A stretch of 64,000 nucleotides of DNA from Tillus elongatus (taxonomy: Eukaryota > Arthropoda > Insecta > Coleoptera > Cleridae), in assembly GCA_964006375.1 (NCBI GenBank), contig OZ023267.1:16069471-16133470 (forward strand). Direction: 5' to 3'. Under the pieces are notes generated by a model. It was not told the DNA's origin. It did not search any database and was given only the letters and a program-made list of their open reading frames with translations. Position numbers and translations under genes: made by a program. Positions 1 through 13,365 of the stretch are shown here, in pieces (the stretch's first letter is position 1; each line of letters begins with the position of its first letter).

Positions 1-660
1 AATAATAGTAAACGAATACACAAATTGAGAACATCAGGCGTCAGAAAACATAAATAATAAACATCTTTGACATCGTAAAACAGTAGTTGAAATATCAACG
101 CTACTGGTGCTGGGATCAAGCTGCTTTTATTAAACCAAAAAAAGACAGAGGGGTATGCAACCCATCTGACTTCCAGTTAAAAATAGGTCTGCCTAACATT
201 AAGTTGCTAAACTAGAATTTTTAATTTAGAGTATAAATCTATGTTAACAGTTCTGCAGACTTATCTATTTTACACAAAATCAAATTGATCAATAAATCCA
301 AAATTAAATAGAACTAACAAAAAAGGTTTTAGGTTTATGAAATTGGCCAGATCTGGGGAACTAACAAATTTTGTATGGAATAAAGTAACTAGAAGAAAGT
401 AAGTAGATTATAGAGATACCTTTGTGACTAATTAAATGTCATGAAGTAAGATTTCTTGTGTTAAAAAAGAAACAACAATGTTTATTCATTTTAGCGGTGC
501 ATTTGTGATAGTACCCAAAGCTAAGAGAAATCAAATTATTCAAAACTTTAAATGATTTGAAATAAAAAAATAATTAATATCAGAATCAAAATAAAAGAAA
601 AGAAAAGAATTAGGACTTTGAATCCTGCAATAATAATAATAACCTGGGATAAGAGTGTGT
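1..660. other. AT-rich stretch, nothing recognised
   Basis: No open frame of useful length, no tRNA-like fold and no clear match to the repeats found elsewhere in the window. Probably intergenic or decayed repeat. Confidence 0.4.
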
Positions 661-669
661 CGAGATCCT

Positions 670-1566
670 GAATTTGACTACAGATATTAACCGGCGCACT
701 TGATGATAAGAAGTTCGTTTTTGCGTTTTCCTTGACCTAGCTAAGGCATTTGATACTACGAGCCATGATCAGCTGCTGAGCAGTTTTGAAGGTATGGGTT
801 TTAGGTGCACCTCTCTTTAACTGTTCACAAAATATTTAAAGGAGAGACAAGAGAGTGCACACGTGAAAACAATTGACAGTGATCAGCAGATTGACCAGTG
901 TGAGTCCCCCAGGCAACGCTGATTGGTCCTATTTAATTCGGGATATATATTAATGGCCTGCTAGAATTACCGTCTGTGGGGATGGTGAGTTTTTTTGCTG
1001 ACAATACAACTATATTTTATGAAGACAAATCATGGAACCGCGTAAGATCTATAGTGGAGGATGCTTTGAAGTTGATCAAAGAGTGGTTAAATGAGATGCT
1101 GTTAACCATAAACTCTAAAAGACGAATTTTGTAGCATTTTCGTGCAATGAATCTAGGCATTGAAAATTGACTTAAAATATTCTGCTTATGAGATAAGTTC
1201 CGCAAAGTCGGTTAAATATTTGGGGGTCATAATTAAATAACGCTTAAGATGGGATGCTCACACACTTGGTGCTTTTGGCAAGCCTCGTTTTCTGTCATAC
1301 ATACTTACTAAATTAAAAAATATTTTGAACTTTCAACAATTTTTGTTTGTGTTTGTGATTCGATATGGTGCGATTGGGTGGGATGGCAAAACGGCCAGTC
1401 ATCCAAATCCATTGGAGATCCTACAGAAGCGTTTTATAAAGTTAATAATGAATATGCCACTTATCCAAGTGAAAGCGCTTATCAAGGAAGCGGTTTTTTG
1501 CTAGGATTTATGCTAGGAGCGGTCTGCTAAGAATACATATGGCTCAAAACTTTCTTGAGAGCATTG
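670..1566 (+). mobile_element. decayed non-LTR retrotransposon, RT portion (left half)
   Basis: Broken conceptual translation shows reverse-transcriptase landmarks in order: LAKAFDTTSHDQLL near 735 (RT catalytic block with the first Asp), a degraded substitute for the PQG..GP region near 905-935, FFADNT near 993 (the FADD box, second Asp lost), then IKEWLNEMLLTINSK near 1075, typical of the RT thumb of CR1/Jockey-like elements. Several stops and frameshifts make it inactive. The copy is interrupted by a mariner-type element and resumes after it, so the DNA transposon is younger. Confidence 0.65.
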
Positions 1567-1568
1567 TA

Positions 1569-3434
1569 CAGGGTGATTCTTTATAATGTCGCCCCCCTTT
1601 AACTTTGTTATTTTAAGTGTCCCAAAAAATTAAAAAATATAGTTATGTAGGTGCTAAAAAATATTTTTTTTCTACGAATAAAAAATTTTTGAAAAATGAT
1701 CAGTTTAGAGGGAAAACCAAAAAGTTCATTTTTTTTCAATGGATCACCCTATATATGAATATATTTTTCAATTCCTCGTAAAATTCTAAGCATAATTTAT
1801 ATAACATACCGTATATTTAAAATGAATAGTTTTTGAAATATTCGCATTGGAAACGTTATCATCACAAATTTTATTAAACCAAAACAACTGTTACAAATAA
1901 AGAAATCGAACACTAAATAATGTAAGAAAAACAGTTTCTAATTAAATATAAAGATGCTCTACTGGGCCTCAATCTTCTTCAACACATTGTATAAGGGTTG
2001 TTCGCATTTTCTCTAATGAATCTGTTATGAATGCTGGGTTATTTTCATTTAAACTAATAATTTCAATCCGTATCAAATCTTTAAGATGATCGAGGTTTTC
2101 AATTTGGTGGTCATATACACGCTTTTTTATATAACCCCAAAGAAACGCATCTATAGGTGTCCAATCGGGGGTGTTTGCAGGCCATTTAATTGGCGCATTT
2201 CTTCCGATCCATTCAGGAAACCTTTCGCTTGGGTAATTACGCACAGCACGAATGTTGTGAGAGGGTGCTCCATCCTGTTGAAAAATTATATTTTGTAATA
2301 TATTTAAAGGCAAATCGTCTAAATATTCTTCAAACTCGTTTTCCAAGAAATCTAAATAGCGGCCTCTATTTAAAACAGTATCAAAAAAATACAGACCGAT
2401 AACTCGATCGCCCAGGATACCACACCACACATTCACGGATTGTCGCCCTTGAAACTTAAATTCCCTAAAAGAATGTGGATTCTCTCTTGCCCATTGTCTG
2501 GTATTTTTTCGGTTAAACAGGCTACTAGTAGAAAATGTAGACTCGTCAGTCCATAGAACTGTTTTCAAAAAATTGTTATTTATGTTTATTCTGTCTAGAA
2601 TCAGTTGACAAAATGCGACCGATCATCTTTTTGCATTTGGGTAAGCTTTGTAGTGGGTTTAATCTTATATGGCTTTAGATTCCATTTCCTTAACGTTCTT
2701 TGGACTTTACTGTATGAAGTTCGCTGAATATATTCTTGTGTTGCTCGTAATGTCTCTGAAATATTTCTTATGGAATTGTTTGGATTCCCTTCTATAGCCA
2801 GTAAAATATTCAATTCTGCATTTTCATCTACGTTCACAGCAGTTCTTTTTCTCCTTTGTAAATTTGACGTTTCTTGAAACTTCCTATATATATATATGTA
2901 AACGTTTTTCGAGTTGGGACATGCATACCGGGATTATCTTCTATCATATGTCTAATGACAGCGTGACAATTTAAATTATTTTTATTATAATAATTCTTCT
3001 TTCTCTGTCTAGGTACGGCATTTTTACTTACTAACCAATACAACTACAACAATATTCACAGAATGTCAGTTATTTGTTTTCAATTAAAAGCGTGGTATCC
3101 TATGACTTCTTGATTTGTAACAGTTGTTTAATAAAATATTTGATGATAACGCTTCAATCGCGAATATTCCAAAAACTATTCATTTTAAGTACTCGGTATG
3201 TTATATAAATTATGCTTAGCATTTTACGAGGAATCGAAAAATAAATTCATATATAGGGTGATCTATTGAAAAAATGAACTTTTTGGTTTTTCCTGTATAC
3301 TGATCATTTTCCAAAAAATTTTTATTCGTAGAAAAAAAGTATTTTTTAGCACCTACATAACCATACTTTCAATTTTTTTGGGACACTTAAAATAACAAAG
3401 TTAAAGGGGGGCGACATTATAAAGAATCACCCTG
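1569..3434 (-). mobile_element. Tc1/mariner-type transposon with ~320-bp TIRs
   Basis: Both ends are flanked by TA (1567-1568 and 3435-3436), the expected target duplication of Tc1/mariner elements. The termini begin cagggtgattct and mirror each other inward over roughly 1569-1899 and 3118-3434, with small indels. Ordinary mariners have TIRs of about 30 bp, so this is a long-TIR form. The interior carries a broken transposase on the minus strand. The element sits in a decayed non-LTR retrotransposon whose coding sequence resumes on both sides. Confidence 0.85.
1969..3043 (-). pseudogene. broken mariner-type transposase
   Basis: Three minus-strand pieces lie in two or three frames: 3043-2834 (N-terminal), 2837-2601 (helix-turn-helix part) and 2568-1969 (catalytic part). 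A frameshift lies at a short (TA)n at 2886-2897 and another near 2569-2600. The 199-residue catalytic piece has WTDEST (Asp8), QQDGAPSH (Asp99) and TPDWTPIDAFLWG (Asp135 or Asp140), matching the DDD/E triad of Tc1/mariner-superfamily transposases that cut and paste DNA at TA sites. The catalytic triad survives but the frameshifts should prevent a functional product from this copy. Confidence 0.85.
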
Positions 3435-3436
3435 TA

Positions 3437-3660
3437 CACACTCACGGTACGCGATACAAAAATATGCTGACTATGGTGTGATGAGGTGTGATAAGAGCAT
3501 TGGGCAAAGGCATTTCAGATTTATTGGGCCACGCCTCCACACAAACATCTCAACTTCATTAAGCCAGATTACAGATCTTCAAGTGTAGGATTGCAGAGGG
3601 GATAAGTCAGATTCCGAAACTTGACCTAGACGAGTATGATAGTTTAAGAAATGCTTAGCA
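3437..3660 (+). mobile_element. decayed non-LTR retrotransposon (right half, 3' end)
   Basis: Immediately right of the mariner-type element the reading resumes with a segment resembling GQRHFRFIGPRLHTNIS, the usual end of the ORF2 C-terminus in CR1/Jockey-like insect elements. It is the continuation of the relic at 670-1566, separated by the younger DNA transposon. Confidence 0.5.
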
Positions 3661-4320
3661 TTTGATTGGAGCGATAGTTTTCGAGTTAGTTAAATTTCAA
3701 AATTTGGAAGATCTTCAGTTTTTTCAGGATATTTCAGGAACCAAAAGAAGTACATCAAATCTGAGAGCAAGAATTAGTTTCTTGTCTGATTCTGTCCAAT
3801 TTTGTCTGTTTAAGCTTTTTTTTCTATCTCATTTAATAAAAAAGTTATCCATGTAAAAAAATAGAAAATGGCCACCCTGTATATAGGTGCTATACTTTTG
3901 AACTAACCACAGTTTTCGAAACCTAACTCCATGAAGTACATCTTGTCATGACTTTTTAACAATTATTTCTCTCAATAATTTGGCGTTAAAGGTGCTTTTT
4001 AACTTGTAAATAATTTTGCATTAAACACAATTGAGTGACTTCCTTCCGTTCGTTTTCATTTTATTTTAGGGTATGTGAATATTGTTAAAAATAAATACAA
4101 AATTTAGGCCTTATGATGCGTGATATATGCAAAATTAGATAATTCTTCTGTCCCCTCAACAAGCTAGCGTTTTTATTAAAACTCCCGTACTGTCTCACGT
4201 CTAATTGCCAATTATTTTATTCCATGTCAACAAGTTTCTGAGATGACTTCATTATCCGTTCCTGGATTCCATTTTCATGTTTTCATTGCATGATAAGACA
4301 CGCGTTGATAGAAGTACATG
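3661..4320. other. unassigned AT-rich stretch
   Basis: Short frames only (for example 3662-3856 +), none resembling a known family. A (c)cctgtatatag sequence near 3875 could be the end of a small DNA element, but no partner terminus was found. Confidence 0.3.
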
Positions 4321-4324
4321 CTTT

Positions 4325-4365
4325 TGTTGACGTTTCGGTGTATCCGCACCATGCATCAAAATATT
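4325..4365 (-). ncRNA. hammerhead-like relic of a Penelope-like element tail
   Basis: On the minus strand this reads as a degenerate hammerhead: TTGATGCA in place of CTGATGA, a four-base-pair stem II (GGTG with CACC), then GAAA followed by CGTC, with a weak U/A-rich stem I. The arrangement is that of Penelope-like retroelement tails, which are known to carry minimal hammerhead ribozymes with very short stem III. Core changes suggest it is inactive. A chance resemblance cannot be excluded. Confidence 0.35.
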
Positions 4366-4689
4366 GTAGCTTTCAACCCTTTACTTCTGTGTCCAATTCA
4401 ACTTTCATTGCTAAACTCTGCTAGGCTTTATTGTGTTGGTATAATACATTTTATTTGTGATTATTTTGTAGAGCCGCATCTCAAACGCCTTTGCCTCTAT
4501 TGTTTTTTCGTTTGTTCACTTAGGGTGGCAGCTCTAATCATGTTATGTTCAATATATAATACCTATAAGTATGGACTCAAAATAGTAGTTTATAATTTTT
4601 TAGAATATACTATTGAATTAGACCACAGATTTACAATGTCAATATTTTAGCATACTGTATTTTGATTATTCATGTGCGATCAGATGATC

Positions 4690-5800
<1,111 letters not shown>

Positions 5801-6476
5801 TTTATTAATTCGGCAAAAGCAATGCTAATTATAATAGTTCAGCAAAGACCAGAAGCGAATTTTTATATAATTTTTCAATTTGATTGTTCCTTCGCTATTC
5901 AATGTTAAAAAAATCTAATGAACATTTAAACTTTTCTCAGACATTTTGAGCAATTGGAAAAGGTACGGCAGCTAAAAATTCGACCGTAACAAAACTTAAG
6001 TTGTGACCTAAACTCTGATACGATGCATTGATTCGTAAAAATGTCATAGCAGAGGGTATCGCAAGTCCTAGGTTCTCTAATTCCCTGGGCAAAATTTCGT
6101 CCGGAATAGATGGGCATACAATTGAGAGAGTTAATCTTTCAGACGGTGTCTGGCTTAAACAATTTCATTATTGATTGTGTCCTTTGAATTATTCATAAAC
6201 TTATACACAATTTCCTGGGATGATACATACACACTCCATTATTTGATAGTCTGGAGCAGTACAGACTATTTTTAGAGTGAATAATTTGGCCTAGAGTAAT
6301 TAGATAGTCTTGTAGCTTCGTTTCACGAATATATAGAAATGTAATAGCTTGGTTCTTTGAAACGTATTTTTGTTGTGCTAATACGGTGGAGTAGCCCTTG
6401 TTGGTAGGCGTTTGTATTTGAAAGCTTCTGTACTCACAAGCCTCATTTGTAATTTGAGACATACGACATACAGAAT
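5801..6476. other. unassigned stretch
   Basis: Two short minus-strand frames (5926-6117 and 6193-6462) show no recognisable domain. Nothing else identified. Confidence 0.3.
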
Positions 6477-6778
6477 TGGAGACTACTTTCCTGGCTTCAC
6501 TGTTGGGTTTCGTTTTTGTGGGTGAAGTACGTAGCCAGCGCGTAAACTAACTGGAGCAAGGGGCCCTTCTGAATTCTAGATGTTCTATCGTGTTCTTCAA
6601 CGTCTCTGTGACCTCAGGATGCTGTAAAGCAGCAAAACGAGTCACAGGAACGTTGAAGGACATCCTAGAGTATCTAGAATTCAGAAGAGCCGCTTGCTCC
6701 AGTTATCTTATGCGCTGCCTACGTCCTTTACCTACAGAAGTGAAACCCAACAGTGAAGCCAGAGAAGTAGTCTCCAAG
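6477..6778. repeat. fold-back inverted repeat (~140-bp arms)
   Basis: The left arm (6477-6613) starts ggagactactttcctggctt. The right arm (6641-6778) ends with its near complement, agtagtctcc. Shared landmarks are gaattctaga (6572) with tctagaattc (6672), and the cccaacagtgaagcca block at the outer end. The loop of about 27 bp contains tgctgtaaagcagca, itself a small hairpin. It is a fold-back element or an inverted duplication of a dispersed repeat. Related outer-end sequence occurs near 31035. Confidence 0.75.
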
Positions 6779-7048
6779 TCTGTTTGTAGTATGGACCAGT
6801 TTCACCAAGTAAGGGCAAAAAGAATCAATGAATTTGAGACATTTCAAATGTCTACTTGCGTTTCTTGAATCTGATCCTGTCTTTTCGGATCATACCGAAA
6901 AGATAAGGCAAGTAAAATGTCATCTCTTTACTGATAAAGTTGTACTCTGAATACTGTGTCCTAGGTTTAGGTTAGGTTTGATTGTGAGTGGGCCATACCG
7001 GTCCCTCCACCGCGACCATAAGGTCTATTGTGGCTCACGCCTAATAGT

Positions 7049-7414
7049 CTATATTTCGCCCAACAAAGCCAGCCTCCTGCAGAGGTCGCTAATCTTTGTG
7101 GGCGAAAGTTGATCCAGATCCTCCGGAACAAGCTTTATCTTGCCAAACAGCAGGTATCTAGTCCTGTCCGCTGCCGGACAGGAACACAGTACGTGCTCTA
7201 CTGTCTCGTCACTCTCCATACACAACTGGCACTCAGTTTCTTGACCGACTCCAATTCGGTGCATGTGGTGACGCAAGCGGCAGTGTCCTGTATACAGGTC
7301 GACTAGAGTACTCAGTTGTTGTCTAACTCTAGAAGCCCTTGACTCAGACAGGTCATTTATGAAGGCCTTAGAGTGAGCTAATCCTGGAAGATTTTGCCAA
7401 CACTGGATTGTCAT
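7049..7414 (-). pseudogene. retrotransposon zinc-binding (zf-RVT) C-terminal fragment
   Basis: A 121-residue frame reads YTGHCRLRHHMHRIG followed by C-x2-C and HVLCSCP: the zinc-binding domain found after the RT/RNase H region of R1/I/Jockey-like non-LTR retrotransposons. No RT is attached, so it is an isolated 3' piece. A second, closely related copy lies at 36905-37246 on the same strand. Confidence 0.7.
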
Positions 7415-8659
7415 TCTTTCTGTCCAGGTCTACATACTGTGTCCTACTCACATTAACTAATTATCTAGGTATTTTATTGAAGTAAAACTGCACTTACAGT
7501 TCAGTTAAGATAACTGTATGGTCAAGATAAGCACTAGTTCAAATTCACTGCAGCATTCAATATTACTAATTAACATACCTCGGTAAATTTTACTATTGTT
7601 AGAGATAACAATAAACACAACGTTCTGTATCAACTACAGGGTCGGCCTCAAAGTTATTTAATAATATCCATATTTGACTAAATTTAGTTAAAATATTATG
7701 TTTTTAATTGTTTATAAAACGCTCATATGACACCGTTGACTATAACTTTGAAAAAACAAGGGATCGAAAGGAATAGCAGACGCCGCTTGCAATGAGGTAG
7801 GAATAGAAAGGAAGAGACAAGGCGGCAAAATTTTCTCAGGTCAGTTACATAGCCAGTAGCGTTTCGATGGAAGGGAGATTCGGGTGCAATTTTATTTCGT
7901 ATTCATTCCAGTTCTTTGATTTTGTGAAGTTTGTTGCTTGGCTTTGCTGTGGTTTTTTTTACCTTTGTAAGAGGTAAAGGATTAGTTAAAAGATTAGTTA
8001 AAAATATGCACCACCAAGTAACGTCTTAGTCTGAATCTATCTTAGAGCAACAAATATTATCTCCAACGTGTATTGTGGAGTCCGTAACAGAAAGCCTTGT
8101 TGGTCAATGATGCAGTGACTTAACTATAGGATAATTGCACATAGAAAGCTAAATCTTTTTAGAGGAAAGTCCTGTGGACATCTAATAGATGTCTTTTGTG
8201 TATCCATGGGATATCCAATATACATCCAATGGATGTCTGATAGATATGTACATACTTGAATCAAGTATATACACCCAGAAATTCTAACGCATTGTTGATT
8301 AGATTTTAGTGAATAAGAAATGCTTATATGTTCATATTATTTGAGTTTTATTAACATTTTATTGCTCTAACAATATCGACTGGATGTCCCTATGATATCC
8401 ATGATGGTCATGGACGTAAAATTGATATTATGTATATCCAATGGATATCCATTGGGTGTCCTGTGCTGTGTGGGTAATGACACTTCTTCAGGTGATAATC
8501 GGCGTTTGAAAAATGTTTTAATGTTTTTCAGATATATTACCAGCCAAAAAAGAATTTCCTTTTAAGGTTTTTAGGTGATTCTAGAGAACTTGTACTATTT
8601 TTTCGTTTTCACAATATATCTTTTCTGGTAGAGTAGCCTGTTGGTTTTAAATTAGCAGA
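7415..8659. other. non-coding stretch with ATCC/GGAT palindromic motifs
   Basis: No gene seen. Between about 8160 and 8475 there are repeated short palindromes such as atccaatggat (near 8225 and 8438) and atccatgggatatcc (near 8202), possibly a small non-autonomous element. The rest is unassigned. Confidence 0.35.
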
Positions 8660-9190
<531 letters not shown>

Positions 9191-9590
9191 GTACGAATGT
9201 GAGTGAAAACTACGACAAGAAATAACTAATAAGCTCCTGGATCTGTGTCTAAGTCGTTATTTTCCTAGATTTAGTTAAATTATGAGCAAATGTCCATTGT
9301 AAATCAAAATTGTTTTGTGTAAATATTAAAGACATTACATCGGATAATGGAATCCTATATGACGAGTCCTAATCCTAGATAGTGACTTTACCGTTAACTA
9401 ATCAGATTGTCGTTATTCCCATGAATTTTTTAACAAATTTTTGTATAAAAAATAATTTTATAAGCAGAGATGAAAGTTTTAAGACTTAATTCAATTTGAA
9501 TAGCATATTATGTGGTTGTTTCTTCTTGCCATAAGTTAGTAAAACCATTCCATATTTAATACAGTCGTAGACTTTTACCGTGGCTTCACA
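9191..9590. repeat. repeat segment shared with 60110-60960
   Basis: This stretch shares order and wording with 60110-60960 (gtgagtgaaaa, a block around tccattgtaaat, acgag...ctaatcctag, tagtgactt). It is an additional block of the TA-core family or a neighbouring repeat. No coding potential. Confidence 0.5.
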
Positions 9591-10345
9591 AGTGCTTGTT
9601 TTAGCGAATTTCCTTAAAAAGAATTCACGCATGGGGAAATCTCGACTTTTGAATTTAGAACAAATTTCTTCAAATGAGCGCGAACTAATTGGGGTTTTCC
9701 TCAATACGCAAAAATCGCAATTTAAAACTTCAAAATTAGCAACATTCGGGCACAGAACCTGAAACAAATACGGATTATGTAATGAGTGTTCTGCAAACCC
9801 TTAAGTTTGAACTTAAACCATCATTGCCCTTCATTTTAATAACATATTTCCGGAAAATTCATTTCAAATAGACCCTTTCTCTGCTGCTTTGGCAGTAGTT
9901 TTAGTTAAGTTTATGGTTTAACGGTCTATAATTTTCGGGTAATTTTCGTAGAAAAAATTCGTTAATGAGGATACCGCGGATTTTAAATTCTAAAAAGGTT
10001 TCCTCAAATGAGCGCAAACTAGGCCCCCTAACATCCATATCCGGGTTTACTTTCTGTTTACATATATACAGGGTGACGCATTTCCACGCTAAAGCTCAAT
10101 ATAACTGTTATTATGCAAGATACGAGAAAAAATTGTATAGTTACATATAGGTGTCTTGAGCTACATCTTATAAAACTATTTTGACAATCACATGGTGGCC
10201 CATGAGTAGCTGGTGACACCAGAAATTTTTTTTGAACACTCCTTATTGCATTTTTGCAATTTTCATCGAAAGATGATGCACGTTTGTAAAAAAAAATCGA
10301 GACGCAGTAAGTGCATTTTGGTAGTCAATGTTTATTAAATTCTTC
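9590..10345 (+). repeat. TA-core repeat family, arm without the TA tract
   Basis: Contains the internal modules in order: ctcgacttttgaat (9645), acgcaaaaatcgcaa, cttaagtttgaactt, tggcagtagttttag (9890), gttaatgaggat (9961), tacagggtgacgcattt (10066), ggtgtcttgag (10149) and the end motif gacgcagtaagtgc (10311). The (TA)n and its right-hand block are missing. Confidence 0.65.
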
Positions 10346-10795
10346 AAAATTCAATAACTTAATTCGCTATTAACATGGTTCGTTGGCTAGGAAACGAGTT
10401 TTCTCGAAAATATTTTAACTTTATTTTTGGAAAATTTTGGTACATTTTCAAACAAGTTATTTCGATAAAATATGGTACATTGTTTCTACTACATAGGTTA
10501 TACCGGTGACCAAATTGATGTCTGCTTGCACTAAAGAGACATATTTGCTTTTAAAAACAGCTTTATGAAAATTCAGTATTATTTTCTCTCTTCAAAATTT
10601 TATTCACGTTAGTTTCTGATCGCACAGTGGTAATTTTTTCAAACGCTATACTACACCTAAGCCAAAAATTATTTTTAAATATACCAAAATATTAACAAGT
10701 TAAAGAGGTATAATTGTCTCATTTAAAACACACGGTATAACGTAATTTTAGACATTAAAAATCACAAAAAGCCTACCCTTGTAACCTTCTAAGTT
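10346..10795. other. unassigned, probably repeat-derived
   Basis: Starts with sequence (ggctaggaaacgag near 10385) also found at 47187, so at least part is the central segment of the TA-core fold-back family. The rest has no recognised content. Confidence 0.35.
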
Positions 10796-11240
<445 letters not shown>

Positions 11241-11900
11241 AACATTTATGTTTAAATCAAGTATGTGGTTGCTGTTGGTTAGTCAATGCTTCTCTTATTG
11301 TCATTGACTCATGAAATTCATTTTTAAGTTTCAGAGAAATGTCAATAATACTGAATTCACTGATTGTTAATCAATGGAAGCATTTACGATTATATATAAC
11401 CCTATTGTAATTTATTATCATTTATCACCTCTGTAGTATAATTATTTTTTTCCTTACAACTCGCAGCGTTTTTAGTCAATTGTTGTTATTAATAGTCAAT
11501 AGTTTCTTTCCGAATACACACGGCTTCCATTGACTTCTGCTTCTGCCGCTGTTACAGTCTTTTTAGAGGTAGAGTTGTAACCACTCATACAGCCAGTGTT
11601 TTTTAACCACGTGGCTGGGGGACTGACCGAATTCATTCCCAGTTGCTGTTGATTTACTCATATTCTCTTAATATGTTTGAAGATGTGGTGTCTACTTCAT
11701 TCCAAGTCACTATTAACCGACTATTTATGAAATCAAATAAGTAAATTAAATCGATGGTCATAAAATATGTAGTTTATTAAGACTAAGGGAAAAAGAAATA
11801 AAACATATATAACTGTGCACATTTTGATTATATTTTAGGGTGCTTGAGAGAGGTATTGTCACAGCATAATATCTTATTAAAGTTCATTTTTAAATAGGTT
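11241..11900. other. unassigned stretch
   Basis: No open frame, no RNA gene and no repeat recognised from elsewhere in the window. Confidence 0.3.
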
Positions 11901-11909
11901 TAATTTTTA

Positions 11910-11912
11910 TAT

Positions 11913-12009
<97 letters not shown>

Positions 12010-12465
12010 AACTCAAAAAATAATTAACCGATTTCGATGAAACTTGGCAAGTGCCTTTCTTTTATTAATGGCTTGGATGAGTTCGTTATCCAGAAAAATC
12101 AGACGGGGTTTTCCGGAAAAATTTTGAGTTTTCTTTCGAAAAAAATTTTTTCTCCGAAAGTAACAAAGCTGTTTTAATGAAATTTACTATATATGTTGCC
12201 TCAACCTTACTACGTACCAAAATTAAACTTTCTAAGTTTAGAAAAAATTGAGTTATTCAAATTTTAAATTTTCTTTCGAAAAAAATTTTTTTATCCGAAA
12301 ATTACAAAGTTATTTTAATAAAATTTTGTGGATATCTTGCCTTAGGAAAGACCTTACTACGTATTAAAATTAAACTCTCTAAGTTTATAGAAAATTGAGT
12401 TATTTAAATTTGAAGCATTTAATAAAATTCACTACAATAACGCACTTCCTGCGTCCCGAGTTTTT
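11910..12465 (+). repeat. TA-core repeat family copy (right half)
   Basis: (TA)n 11916-12006, then cgatttcgatgaaacttggc and two imperfect repeats of the block ending ttctaagttta.g.aaattgag. It closes with the family end motif ttcactacaataacgcactt (12428) and cctgcgtcccgag. Confidence 0.75.
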
Positions 12466-13365
12466 TAACATCTCAGGAGCAATTTCGTAATTTCAGAATT
12501 GTTTGACGAAAGTTTGTCACAAGTGACAGAGGACGTAAAGCTTATATTCTCCTACTAAAATTTCATACATGTTAAAACTGTGATAGTCACGTAGAAATGA
12601 TTTTTGTTAGATAGCTCACTAAAAAATTGTCCTTAAGCTTTGGTACCTCGTATATTCAGGTAAATCGCTTCTGTTTTTTTTTTGTGTCCTGTTATAACTG
12701 TAACAAGCTCTAGTAAAACGACTGTGCTTTTTTAATTCTGTTTTGTTTAGGTAACATGAATGCGGACAAATATAGGGACAACATCTATGACCCATTATAC
12801 ACAATCCACTTTGTTGGATGGTTTTCGCAGTGCGTTATTAGGTCAACACCGTAAATTTCATGCCATCCTGCTCATGAAATATTTTATACTCAATCTAGTA
12901 ACCCATATCGCAACACATAAAATGAAACAGCTCTGGAAATTGCCTTCTGTCGTTTTATTATCAACAGGGATTTCTACAGAACTGTCCAATATTGTTTTAC
13001 ATCAAAATATGTAGTTTAATATCATGACAGGACGTTGACTCTAAAAAGCGACGAACACAGAGACCACGAATTTGACAGGTAACACAACAACAATAGGAGC
13101 TTAAGTCAGCGTTGATATTAAAGCGTGTAGAAGATATTACCAAGCGTACATTTAAATTCAAAAAACGTTTCCTTTTTATTATAAAAAATTGCTTATATAA
13201 ACACAAATTTTAAATATTACTAGATGAGAATAATATTAATGCAATCTGAACTTAATGAGAACACGTAACACATACCAATACAATACAGGGTGTGCCAATT
13301 AAAACTTCCTACCTGGAAAATTTCGAAATTAAAAAAAAAGAGACACATCGACTTTGTTTTCAATA
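12466..13365. other. unassigned stretch with a possible DNA-element end
   Basis: Several short frames (12619-12804 -, 12760-13014 +, 12997-13206 -) overlap without any recognisable domain and are not called. At 13286 cagggtgtgccaattaaaac looks like the tip of a mariner-type element, but no mate was found. Confidence 0.3.

Noticed and set aside
4318..4650. 110-residue plus-strand frame with hydrophobic composition
   Set aside because: It starts within a PLE-tail-like relic, has no family resemblance and no upstream gene context.
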